From: Trochalopteron elliotii
Taxonomy: Eukaryota > Chordata > Aves > Passeriformes > Leiothrichidae
DNA: 64,000 nucleotides
Reading direction: 5' to 3'
Assembly: GCA_024734555.1 (NCBI GenBank)
Contig: JANPWX010000081.1
Span: forward strand, 3,682,825-3,746,824
The notes beneath the pieces were generated by a model. That model was not told the origin of the DNA. It made no database searches and worked only from the letters and a program-made list of their open reading frames with translations. Made by a program: the position numbers and the translations under genes. Shown piece after piece: positions 10,248 to 21,366 of this stretch (position 1 is its first letter; each line of letters starts with the position of its first letter).

Positions 10248-13200
10248 ACAGTTAACAAAAGGATGGTGAGGAACTGTGAGGGCTCTTCTCTCTGCCCTCT
10301 CTCCCTGCTCAAGAACTGGATCCTGAATATGTGCCCTGATGAAACTACACGGTTCTGATGACAGAAGTGCTGAGAGACAAATCTCTGGGAAGCAGGCAGG
10401 AGTGGTCAAATGATCTCCAGGTCTAACACAGTTGTCTGGTAATCCTGCAGGTTATTTCAGGAACTACAGGGCTCAATCTGAGAACGGGAGGGGGTAGGCT
10501 GAGCCCAAGAAGAAAGCACTGTAACATAACTCTACAAGCAGCAGAAATTCGATGAAATGTAGAAAATTATAAGGGGGGGAAAAGTTGCCAGGAACAGTCA
10601 AAATAGTTTCCCAAGGTAATGGCTAAAGATCTACAAGTTTAAACATAGTGAGATAAAATATATAAATTTAAATACACAGGTTAAACGGTCTCTCACAGGT
10701 TCCTTCTGCTGAGTTCTCCTACCATTCTGATCCTTCCCTCTGTTCCTCTTCTATCCCTAAGCCCATTGCACTCACTTGTCATTTGAAAGCCTTCCAATGA
10801 ACACTAAGTACCACCAGCACCTGCCATATTTTGTTTCTTTTGTCTTCTTTTCCAGGATGGGAAAATCTCTTGCAATTTATGCCTTTTCCATCTAAAACTA
10901 ATGACTTGTAACATTCTTATTTTTCCCTAGGTTTGAAAATGTAAAATAGGAAGGATGTTATTTTTTTCTCATTTTACATAAACACATGCATATTTATTAG
11001 GACAAAAGTGAAGCAAAAGAACAAATAAATGAGAAAACAGAAGAAGAAGAAGGAGGAACAGTAGTTCTATTACACTGACATATGCTTTCTGCAGCTACAC
11101 TATTAGCAATTGCTGTAATAAGGGTCTCTCTGCCTGTATAGGGATCTTATTCTGGTAGATGTAAAAGCATGAAAAACCTCAGAGAACAGGATTCTCAGGA
11201 TGATGTCCCAAATAAAGAACTAGTTTCAGATATCTGAAATGGGGTTTTTCTTCTTTTAGGACTTTAAGATCTCTACATCTATTTGAGTTAAGTCATATTG
11301 ACAGTTCCACATTTTCTTTCCACTGCCTAAATGAGATTTTCTACTGATATAACATTCAGAGAAGCCCATTTTAACTGTGCATATAGAATCTCTTTTGCAT
11401 TTGAAAACCTGTGCTAATGTGCACAGGATGTATTATTCATATCATGCCTGCTGTAATTTACATACTTCAGGAAAAAGTATTCATGTTCTGGGTTTTCATT
11501 TGGTGGACAGACAATACTGATAATGCTCACTAGACTAGTGTGGCTGTCTTTAAAGTACAGTTGTTGGTCACCATGGAAATTCAGTGTAACTAAATAATCT
11601 TAACATACAGTTCACATGTCTTTATACATCAGTATAGTTTTCCTTACACTTAGCAGCAATATTTCCTGAGCACTTGGCAAATGCTGTGATAATGGTATTT
11701 ACTTACTCAGAAAGAGAGAGCAAAAGGGTATCACTTTAAGAGCAGTCACAGCAGGTACTGTAGGGCTCCATACGTATTTCCAAAATGGATCAAAGTTTCC
11801 TAGTTTGAAGCAAAAGAATATTTGCCTTCTATCTTCCTAACTATGACTTCTGCAAATTAAATCTGAAATTTGAAATTCAACATGGCTGTTTCCAGCTTTG
11901 ATTATGAAAAATTGTGCCACAAGCACTTAATAAAGTTTTCCACAAGAACTACAGGACAGTACACCTCCGTATCCCTAACGTAGTTCTGCTAGAAATAATA
12001 AAAACTGCAAGACTAAATTTTTGTTTTTTAAAGTAAGTGAAGGCCAAACAGACGCTCAAACATAGCAAGTAAAAATTTGCTATCACAAACTGAAATGGAG
12101 ATCAAGAGAAAACACTCTTGGGCCAGAAATAATCCTCCACTTTTTCCCAGCCATATAAATAAACTCCAAAGGAGGAAACTGTCATAGCTCTTCCTCTTTT
12201 AATCAGTGAAGAGTACAAAGCTGCCCTTGGGCCCTAAAGTTCTATACAGCAAGATACTGGGACTCATGACAAGAGTTTACTAGAAGGTATTCCTCACCAG
12301 AAAAGCTCCTGTGCCATCAGAGACCTTGTTTCTCCTTTCCAGTGCTGAGGTAGCTCTAAAATGCTGGGATAGACAAGGACCTTTCTCTCTGTAGGCTGAG
12401 CTTGAGCCACCAATGCACCAATGTGCATTCCTCTCCTGCATTCCACCAGATACCTTCAGGTCAGACCCTTTCCCTGGAAGTTTGTAGCTACCTCCTGCTC
12501 TCTTAGAGGTGTGGATTCACTGCTGCTGCCTCTTCCTACACATCAACACCTGCTTCAGGTCTCAGGAGGGGTTTTGTGCTATTTTCTGGCCCTTGGCAGA
12601 TTGACAACTCATTTTCCTCAAGGAAGTGTTCATTAAAGAGGGCACCAGGCCTGCTCCTACCCCTATCAGCAGCTCTGTGGCTTACACTCCATTCATGCCA
12701 GGCTTCCTCAACCCTGCCTTCCATGCCCTTCTTTCCCCATTTCCTTCCCTGCATCCATCCTAACTCTGTCTGATATTCTAGAGTGTGATTTTGAACGCTT
12801 AGTTATATTTTTTCAAGAAGTACAACACAGTGAAGTTCTGAACTCTTTTGTGAATTCAAACTAAGCCCAAAAATCCATCCCACAAAGCTGCCTATCTGTC
12901 ACCCAAGCTGCTACTGCTGCTTGCTGAACACTCCTCTGCTCTCTGTTATTCTATAGGACCTCAGAAACAATCTGGTCACTATCAATCAAATGCATTTTAA
13001 ATGCAGATTTTTCTGTTCTGCTTTAGAAAACCAACTAGGATCTTTAATACCATTGGAGGCTTATCTCTCTTGCCTGAATTCCCACTGTATTTGATGGGGG
13101 TAGATGAGATCTGAGCTCCCTGTTTCCTGATACTATTCTTGGCTCAATAGATTGTCTTTTTGCCAGGACCTGTAAGTGTGAAACCAGATGTTCCCTGACT

Positions 13201-13978
13201 AGAAACTAATGTCTTTTAGCAAGATTTGTTCCAGGCAGTAATATCTAAAAAAGTGAAGAGCAAAATATTCTTCTGCAAAGACCCTTAAACAAGAACTCCT
13301 CTAAGTCAGAAATCCTTCCCCTAAACCACCTGAAAAAGTTTCTCTTTTACACAGTTTTTAAGGTATCATTTATGTCACTTAAGGGTTTTCTAAGATCAGG
13401 CACAGAGTGCTGTCCTTAATAAGTGTTGATACTGAAGACAATGGATACAGACTGTTCTTGCAGCTTCCTATGGCTGCACAGCTTTGTGGGGAAGGAGCCC
13501 TTGGTCAGAAACCAGGTGCTTGTCATTTACCAGACTCTTCTTCATTTATGGCATGAGCAAGCTACTAAGCAAATCCAGCTGTAAAATTTTAATCTATCCA
13601 TACTGACAAATATTAATACAGCCTTATAGCAAGTACTTGCCAGATTTATGCTCTGGCAGAATATGTAGAACTGTCTCCCATAATTTTTTAGTCTGGCGTG
13701 AATAATTATGGATATTTGTGAGTTGTTTTCAATTCCCAATCCATTTAGAAGAAGAACTATCACAGTTTAAATGAAAGAAAGTATAGGCCTCATTGTGAGT
13801 TTCATTCATCGTACTGCAGAAAAGTTTATTGCAATTGGGTCTTCTTGCTTTGCACCAATGACTGGAGTCTACCAATAAACTATTTAAAGCTAATGCCTAA
13901 AAAGCATCAATAGAACCTTTTAATGAACCCACTCAGATTAGATTTTTCCAGTTATCTTGACAGGTGAGTTGAGTTTAA
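10248..13978. other. Non-coding stretch, no gene seen
   Basis: There are strong acceptor-like pyrimidine tracts at about 10829-10855 and 10912-10930, without a paired donor or open frame. The part around 13035-13110 resembles an old repeat but is too decayed to name. Open frames near 12421-12773 overlap each other on opposite strands and have no recognised domain. Confidence 0.5.
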
Positions 13979-14034
13979 GCAATTTACACAGTGTAATACT
14001 TATAAAGCAATTTACACCATGTAATACTATAAAG
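13979..14034. repeat. 28-bp imperfect tandem duplication
   Basis: Two adjacent 28-bp units start GCAATTTACAC and continue with a GTAATACT word followed by TATAAA-like sequence (13979-14006 and 14007-14034). They differ at a few positions, mostly near the middle and the ends. A small local duplication. Confidence 0.85.
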
Positions 14035-14135
14035 GAAATGTGCTGTAGCATATCTTGTAGGACTAACAATCTCAGTAAGATCAGCCTTCCCTAAGCACAC
14101 TGCTGTCAAATATATGCTGCTATTTTTAAAGTGTG

Positions 14136-14196
14136 TTTCCACATTACAGAAGAAACATTTTAAAGAGAAGCATCCAAATTTCCACATTACAGAAGA
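14136..14196. repeat. 18-bp direct repeat, 43-bp spacing
   Basis: The 18-mer TTTCCACATTACAGAAGA occurs identically at 14136-14153 and 14179-14196. The sequence between is unrelated. Likely a local duplication with later divergence of the spacer. Confidence 0.85.
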
Positions 14197-15855
14197 TGAC
14201 CCAGGAAATGCTATAGCAGTAAACAAATATTGCTCCCATTGATATAATCAAGTTCCTCTTGGTGCAATCATGTTATTCCAGTTTTATACCTGTTTAGCCA
14301 AAATGGGAATTGGTCTATTCATCTTCTCCAGGCTAACGTTCCTGCAAACTGCACTATGCCCCTGTATAAAGCTGGGATAGTCATAGCAATTTTCATAAAC
14401 ACTCACTACACAGAATCTTACAAATCCTTTAGAAAGTGCTGGTGTCAACTTATATTTACAGTTAATTCTTGTGTTACTGAAGTGCAGTTTTTTCCAATCA
14501 TTATTGTAAAACTGGTGACCCAATGGAGAACCCATAGTATCAGTTGTTTCCATACCATATTTTCCCACTGTCTATTCAAGATCATAAGGAATATTTTTGC
14601 TACAGCCCGTGAATGCTTTCAAGCAACATTAAAATGAGGGTTTAAAAGTGATTGCCCCAAAGTCCTGTATATTCAGCAGAGAAATGGTGAATACACTACC
14701 TTTTTAGTGACACTAGTTTTAGTGACCACTAAATGATGGCAAGCAAAGGAAAAGAGACTTAGAGGAAAACAAATCATATAAAGGAAACGTGGATTTATTT
14801 CTCAAACTATGCACAAGTTCTGCCATATAGAGGCCTTGGAAGGAGCACACATTCTTGGGAATTTGAACTTAAATTATGGGAAATAGGGAAAAGTACATCT
14901 CTTGTATCTTAAGTCCATTAGCAACATCTCTCCTGCCTTTCTGATCCACTGTAGGTACTTGTTCCTATTTTTCAGGGAAGCTGGTGCAGACTCTCATCAG
15001 TGTATTTATTTATGCAGATAAATCCTAATACTAAAGGGGAAAATATTATGTCAGCTTTAAGTTCTTCTAAAAAAGCCTGAATAACAGGCTGGTTTTATTT
15101 GTAACTTACTTATTTTGAATTCATGCAGCTCTGCTGAAAGACGTGTTGCCATGACACATGAGGAGACAAACATTGTGGAGTACCAGAAGGAACAAAAGCA
15201 ATGAGACCTCACAGTATCATTTATACAACCTGGTCAAGCATCCTGACAGCAATCTAAGGACTGAACCATTCCCAAGTTATGTCAGGGACCAGCAGAAGCA
15301 GATGGCTCTGAATGGGATCTCAACAGACACTGTCATGGAGTTAGCAACAGATTTATCTCAGGGACAAGTGTTTCTGATCACCTCTGGAAGCATCTATGTT
15401 TGTCCTGTTTTCCTGGCAGAAATTTATCAAATCATTCTTTCACAGGTTCCTCAAAAGGCTTTGCATCACCCTGAAAGAATTCCTGTAGGCCAAAGCATTA
15501 GTTCACAATGAAAAATTGACTATGATAAATGCTTCTGCAACAAAGTAGTACTGACTTGCAATGCACTGCAGTAACAGTTTAGGTGCCTTATCTCTTTGAT
15601 TTATCTGAAATCAGGCACTGAATTAACCACTACTAATTTGTGTTGTATCCTTGTGGATGTCATGTACAATCTCATGAGACTTCTACTGCAGCTTAGCAGT
15701 AATTTAACTAATCATTAGAAAGAGTATCTTAGCCTATTGAAATAATTGCATATTCATCATAATAATACAGAGCATAATGGATTCATGTGATATTACTGTC
15801 ACTGTCATATGTATTGATACAAAGATTACATTAAAATCGTTATACATTAAAATTT
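14197..15855. other. Non-coding stretch
   Basis: Open frames at 14284-14568 (minus), 14356-14637 and 15158-15511 (117 codons) lack recognised domains. About 15720-15850 is AT-rich with octamer-like and homeodomain-like words. No gene called. Confidence 0.5.
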
Positions 15856-15926
15856 GTTATACCATACAATAATAATAATAATAATAATAAAAATTATTAT
15901 TAATAATAATAATAGTTATACCATAC
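15856..15926. repeat. (AAT)n/(ATT)n block framed by a 12-bp direct repeat
   Basis: Identical copies of GTTATACCATAC lie at 15856-15867 and 15915-15926. Between them are 47 bp of AAT units, then AAAA, then ATT units, then AAT units again. The AATAATAAT and ATTATTATT arms around the AAAA can pair as a 9-bp hairpin. This suggests duplication during trinucleotide expansion. Confidence 0.92.
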
Positions 15927-17969
15927 CATTATAATAAATTATCAGTAGTGGGAGGGTGAGATGGCATTGAAAATCTGCAGAACATTGTATTTTCATTAAG
16001 TATCTTTACACCCTGAAAAAGCATAGAAGTGCTTATTTTCAGAGAACACCAGCTGTAAAGCTGCATCTATAGGTAAATTATTTCTTAAAATAGGGTCTCT
16101 ATTACACTGAGATTAAATCTGAAAAAGTTTTGCATTTGTTTTATTTTTGCTAAAGGAGAAATAGAGTGCTTGGAGAAATTATTAACCTGTTATTCAGAAA
16201 AGGCTTGAATCTCATGTCAAACCCTTCACAAATTTTTCGGTTCATATTGTAGCAAGTAACTGTAGTCCTGAGAGCTGTAGCTCAATAAAGTCTTATCTGC
16301 TCAGAGGCTAAAAAAATCCCTCCCTGAGACATGAACTGCAAGGGTCTGTGTTGGGTTAATAACCCTATCTCCTTTTTATATTTTTACCATTGCTAAGGTT
16401 TCCTTCTCTTTGTTGTCAACACTACAGTGACTGTGCAGTTTAGTTTTGTAGTTACACCTATGAAAGCAGAGCCTGTTGCCACCCATGCTCTTTTACTCAG
16501 GCCTGGACAGCTGTCATCTCCTTGCAGATGACAAGGAGTTGAAAACAAAATCCAATTAATTCCCAGGTAAACCACTGTGTACTGCCAGTAGTGAGTAACT
16601 GTAATTAGTGAGCAACTGGCTAAAGCATGAGAAATTCTAAGCCAAACAATTCAAAACACTAGTAACTGATATGAATTAAAAGACTAGTCACTGGAAAATA
16701 AATTAAGTGAATATAAAATAGGGCAGGAATCTGCCTGATGTACAAAGGAAAGTGCTCCACTTCAGCATCGTCCCTGTTGCAGTCTCCTGTCTGGTGTCCC
16801 TTGATCCTCTGCCAAGGGATATTAACTTTCCATTCCTCACCATTGACCTTACTACCCTCTGACCTCTCTATTTCTTTATACTTAACCATTTCTCCATTTA
16901 TTCTCCTCCACTTTCTCCTGTTGCCAAGAAGCATCTCGTTTCTATCCTGGCTATTAATTCCCTTTCTTCTCCACTTCTTATCTAGTAGCTCATTTTTCTT
17001 TGTCCAATTATCCCCTTCATCACTGTCTTGCCACAAGTAGCTACAGTCTTTCTTATTTTTGAGAACCTGCCACCTTGGCAAGCCTGAGAAAGATCAGGGC
17101 TGTGATATTTCTCATTTTCTTCTTCATTGATCGCAGAGGAGTTGAAGTTGCTGGGAATAGGGGTTCCTTTAGCTGGAACTCAGACAGGCAGCTGCCATGG
17201 CTGCTGTGATCCTACAGGGATGGATTTCAGTGATGCAAGTGACAGCTCCAGCCACCGTGCCAGCCCAAGTCAGTAGAGGTCTTATTGGGAGGCAGAAGAC
17301 AGAATTTTACTGTAGTTGCTGAAACTCTCATTAGGCAGCCTGGTTATCAGTGCAGGCAGGCACCAGTGGGATGGAGATAGACACCATTTACCACAGGCTG
17401 TGGTCTTGTTGGGAGAGCTGCCTGCACTGCCTCACTCTACTTTTCTCAAGTATTATGAGCAAGGAAAAAAAAATGCCTTGAGGCTGCAAGAAAGCAGAAG
17501 AAAAGGCAGAGGTGTCTGGCTCCCAGTGTCTGGCTGCAGGCTGAGCTGCAGGTCTGAATGGTGGTGCAGAGATTGTAAGGCTGAGTTAGGAAAGCCTGCT
17601 GGTATATAGAGAGGAGAATCAGGTGGATATCACACAACCATTGCCTCCAGGAAGAGAGGATTTGAAGCTTGAGAAGTCTTCCAAAGACTGACACTGTGAA
17701 GACAAGCTGTGAGAGAGAAGCAGTAAAATCCTACTGGGATCTCCAGGCAGAGCCACAGATTTTAAAGGTCACTGGGTGACTTAGGTTGTAAATCCCTGGA
17801 AAAGGATATAAAAGACAGCATTTGTGTGCTGGAGAGACTCATGTGGTGACATGGGTTACAGCAGCACTCAGAAGCACCAGCCAGAAAAGGGTGGGTGTAT
17901 TGGTGCTGTAGGCGCTGCTTGCTCTGAAGGGCTCCTGTGCTGCCCTTCAAGGACAGAGAAGAGCACTGC
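15927..17969. other. Non-coding stretch
   Basis: The minus-strand frame of 140 codons (16659-17081) is opposite a pyrimidine-rich tract (about 16740-17035). Its protein is lysine-, asparagine- and glutamate-rich without any recognised domain, so composition explains it. Nothing else supported. Confidence 0.55.
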
Positions 17970-18085
17970 AAACCCTCAGCTTCAGAGGTGTAAGTGACCT
18001 GCCAAAGTCTCACCCTGACAGGTGAGAGCCAGGAGTAACACCCCTCTCTCCCAACTCCTCGGTCGGAGCCCTACCTGCTAGACCA
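17970..18085 (+). mobile_element. MIR-like CORE-SINE fragment
   Basis: The run CTCAGCTTCAGAGGTGTAAG, then TGACCTGCCAAAGTCTCACC, then GTGAGAGCCAGGAGTAACAC, ends in CTACCTGCTAGACCA. This follows the MIR 3' half (GAGGCTCAGAGAGGTTAAGT, TGCCCAAGGTCACAC, GGCAGAGCCAGGATT, then a CTAGACCA-type end) in order and spacing. It is strongly diverged, as expected for an element that stopped moving in early amniotes. Plus orientation. A donor-like GGTGAG (18021-18026) is part of the element. Confidence 0.72.
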
Positions 18086-19800
18086 CATTTCCCAACCACA
18101 GTCACACTCTAATTAGTCTTGTTTCCTTGGAAACCCACAGACTCAATTACAGCTTTGTTGAGGCTCTCTAAGGCCAGCTCTTGGGGTGACAGAAATATTC
18201 AAGGCCACAATCAGCCAACCAACTAATGTTTCTTTTTTTTTTTTTTTCTCCCCTCTGATAATACCTTTTTTAAAGAAACATAAATGGCTCAGGAAACTCA
18301 GGTATTTGTTCCCATCAAAAATCAAGAGAAAAAACATTTGATTGCTTTTTTCTGTTGTCTTTTCTGGACAGATGATTCAGACATGGTCAGTATGTAAGAC
18401 CCTTTCCATAAGATTTGCCTTCTGTGACATCTCAGTGTCAGCAAGTGTCCAACATGAATGTGATTTGTGAGCTGAAGATGGATAAAATTTATAGAGAAAG
18501 AGCAAATCACCCTCTGCCTCCCTTGTCTCAATCCCCCCCCCAAAAAAAAAATTAAGCTTGCATAATGCTTCTGTGGATGCTATAGAAAAGACATTTGAAG
18601 AAAATCACTGCTGGCATAAAGATATGGTTTTGATTTGGCTACATTTATTCTGCAAGTCAAACAGCTTACACAATACTTGGCAGCATTGTGAGCAAGACAT
18701 TAGCTAAGCCACAAAGCCATGATGCAAATTATGAATGCCTTGAAACTCTCAGGACACTGGACCCACAAGTCTGTTCTTGATAACACACACTAATATAGTT
18801 TATTTGAAAAATTCTAGTACATATTACTAATATGCACAAAATGTCAGTGTGTTCGGTTTTAAGGTTTTTGCTTGGAGCCTATTGTATCAAAAAATTCAAA
18901 ATCAAACCTGGCACTTTAATCTTTTATAAGCAGATTTTTCAGGAATGTTATTTTGATTTAGAATGTTTACAAACTGCAGGCTTTTCAGCCATTACACAAA
19001 GTATTGGACACTATCTTGCTCAGAGCAGTTACAAGTTTCACCTGCTTAGTGTGCCAGAGGACAGGAAATTTGCATTGGAATTCTGCAAAAGATAAGATGC
19101 CATGATGAAAAAAAAATCATATTGTTCCTTTTGGTTTTCTTGGTTTTCTCCTCCTGTTTTTCAATAGGAATTGGGGCACTGTGTTACTTAACTGATTCTG
19201 ACACATTGTGGGTAGCATAAACTTGCAAATTTTGCTATTCCAGGCAAATTTTACAGGCAGAAGAGAGTCAAATACAGTATCTGAGAAGTGAGAGTTTGAG
19301 GTTATTTCCAGGAACAGCATCCTCATGTTCATGGCCCATGCCTTCAGATAAGTTACCTGAAGCAGAAAGCAGAGGCAGAACAGAATGAACAAACAAACTA
19401 TACTGAATTGAGAGTGCTGCCAATAGAGTAAGAAGGTCTGGAATAAAATTTCAGCATAGTTTTACACATACATGTAACCTGTAACAGCAGTAAAGGAATC
19501 CCTGCAGCTACTGAATAAATAGCAGGCTGGAATTATTTTCTTTTTTTCCTTGGATTGCCCCTTTTCTTTTGTCCCAATAAGGTATGCTTCTGATTAGATA
19601 GGGAAAACAAGTCCCTTTTGGGAAGGACCATCTTTCATTTTGATGTTCCTTTCAACACTGCATTAGAGAATCTCCCCATTTATTTTTATAGCAAGCAATA
19701 ATAGTCAACTAAATAGCCCTGTCTATTCCAGTGTAAGACACTAATTATATTAAATAATTTTTTCCTATTTCTATTCAAGGTATCACTAGGCAAGGGTACA
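18086..19800. other. Non-coding stretch with homopolymers
   Basis: Holds a poly-T (18229-18247) and a run of about nine C followed by nine or ten A (18533-18550). Frames up to 91 codons are unrecognised. No gene called. Confidence 0.5.
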
Positions 19801-19855
19801 CACCAGTTATGTACTTATCTTTTTCCTGTTTTCCCTCTCACTCTCTGCTTTGCAG

Positions 19856-19971
19856 ACACACCACCATCTCTGCACAGCACTGCAGACTCAGCAGTGGCTC
19901 TAAACAACCAGTCAAGCATTGAGAAGGTGGAATTCCATCTGGGCAGGCTGTTTCACAGTGACACCTCCTAA
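19856..19971 (+). other. Possible terminal exon after a strong splice acceptor (tentative)
   Basis: A long pyrimidine tract with CTCACTCTCTGCTTTGCAG (to 19855) is among the best acceptor-like sites in the window, with a branch-like TACTTAT upstream (19812-19818). From 19858 one frame stays open for 37 codons (start TPPSLHSTADSAVALNN, end GRLFHSDTS) to a TAA at 19969-19971. There is no recognised domain. No strong donor follows; AAG then GTGGAA (19922-19931) is moderate. It could be a last coding exon, a lncRNA exon or chance. Confidence 0.15.
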
Positions 19972-20974
19972 AAGATGCACTAACCAAGAAAAGAACAGCT
20001 GAAGTAGCTAAAGACATGTTTCATTTTCACTTAAGACAACACAGACATTAAAATCACATAATTTATGCTCTCTGCCCCCTTATATCCCACATGATAGAGG
20101 CAAAATCCCCTTCCTGGATGGGAGTGCTGAAGGCACTGAAGGAGATGCACATGAGGAGAAGGCTTGTCTCTGGTATTTCTGTTAGGCTTTTTGCCAAGAC
20201 ACGAATTTCAGCATGACAAATTTCTAACATACACCCATATTCTCTCTCACACAGTTGTCTTCCAACAATGGAATTGACCATGTACCCAGACCCAGCATTT
20301 CAGCATGTATGCACACCATAACTCTGAATCACATCACTGCAATGTTAACCAAACAAACAGACTACTGTTTGGTATACTGTTATACTGTTGTATAACCATT
20401 CTGGTAACAGCTCCCTGAAACACAGCAAAATTGGTATCAAACTAATTATTGTAATGTGAGTGTGCATTAAACAGGAGATTGGAAAAGTACTTCAACATGT
20501 ATTTCTATTTATTCTGCAGGCACACAAGAGAGCCCAAGGGGTGAGCAAAAGTCCTTATTTCCTAGTCCAATGCACATCTATGTTAGGCAGACATAAAGAC
20601 TGGAAAGGAATAAATGGCAGAGGGAGAAAATAGCTGAGTAATGAAAAGTAATGCTTAAAGATAAGAAAAGAAACAGAGGAATGACAAGGCAAGAAAACAA
20701 AAAAAAAAAAGGGAATCAAGAAGGAAGAAGAGGGAAGGAAGATGAGCAAAGAAGAGAAGCTGTCTTACAGCATCACCTGCCTTAATACACTCTTAGGAAG
20801 GCTGGTCTGAAAAAACAATCAACATTTCCCATGGAATTACAGCATGAGAAATGGAGACATTCACTTTCACCCTCTGTCCCAGTATCCATTAACAGCCTTG
20901 CACAAGACTGATTAATGTGTATTGACAAATGTCCCTTGGGATAGGGAGGCATCACCCTCCAGTCTCCAAAGGAA
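19972..20974. other. Non-coding stretch
   Basis: Contains a purine-rich stretch (about 20600-20750) with a poly-A of eleven or more. No gene or repeat family is recognised. Confidence 0.5.
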
Positions 20975-21078
20975 CACACAGTGAGACTAAGCAGCTTGTA
21001 ATAGGTCATACAGGACATCTGTGACAAAGCTGGAAACTGGCCCAGTCTCCTGGGTTTCAGTGTAATGCTCTTAAACAA
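20975..21078 (+). mobile_element. MIR-like CORE-SINE fragment
   Basis: The words GACTAAGCAGCTTGTAATAG, then GTCATACAGGACATCTGTGA, then CAAAGCTGGAAACTGGCCCA, then GTCTCCTGGGTTTCAGTGTA, then ATGCTCTTAAAC match the order of a MIR 3' half. That order is TTAAGTGACTTGCCCAAGG, GTCACACAGG, GCAGAGCTGGGA, CTCC, then GTGCTCTTAACC. Diverged and incomplete. Plus orientation. Confidence 0.7.
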
Positions 21079-21250
21079 AAAGATCAATTGTGGGGAAGCA
21101 TATCAGCCTGGGGACAACAGTCACAGCATTACACATTTCCAGTGCACTGGAAAGACACATTCCTGGAAGATTGTTTTGTTAATGTCTGCACATCCCTAAA
21201 TCAAAAGACCTTTTTCTGAAACATCTAGAGTTAAAATTTTCCAAACTTAC

Positions 21251-21366
21251 CCTGCTCCTTCACAGGTGCTGAAGCCAATGGGGGAGATGTGGATTTGGCA
21301 GACAGTGTAACAACTTTGTCCAACATGAAGCACTGGCCCAGGTGCAGTGACATCCGGGCTGAGCTC
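21251..21366 (-). other. Splice-flanked open segment, candidate exon
   Basis: On the minus strand, a good acceptor (pyrimidine-rich TGTCCCTCTCACACTGCAG) precedes 116 bp that end in a strong donor (AGG followed by GTAAGTTT, plus 21243-21250). Two of three frames are open throughout. One begins ELSPDVTAPG and the other SSARMSLHLGQCFMLD. Neither is recognised. GC content is higher than in the flanks. It may be an exon of a protein-coding or long non-coding transcript, or a chance pair of good sites; 64 kb will contain some. The 154-codon plus-strand frame (21289-21753) overlaps it and also has no recognised domain. Confidence 0.28.

Noticed and set aside
10830..10935. Two strong acceptor-like pyrimidine tracts
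   Set aside because: No donor follows and the frame closes quickly; pyrimidine tracts are common here.
15158..15511. 117-codon open frame
   Set aside because: No domain recognised and no splice or promoter context.
16659..17081. 140-codon minus-strand frame with a basic, coiled-coil-like composition
   Set aside because: It is opposite a pyrimidine-rich tract; the composition explains the open frame and the lysine/glutamate bias.
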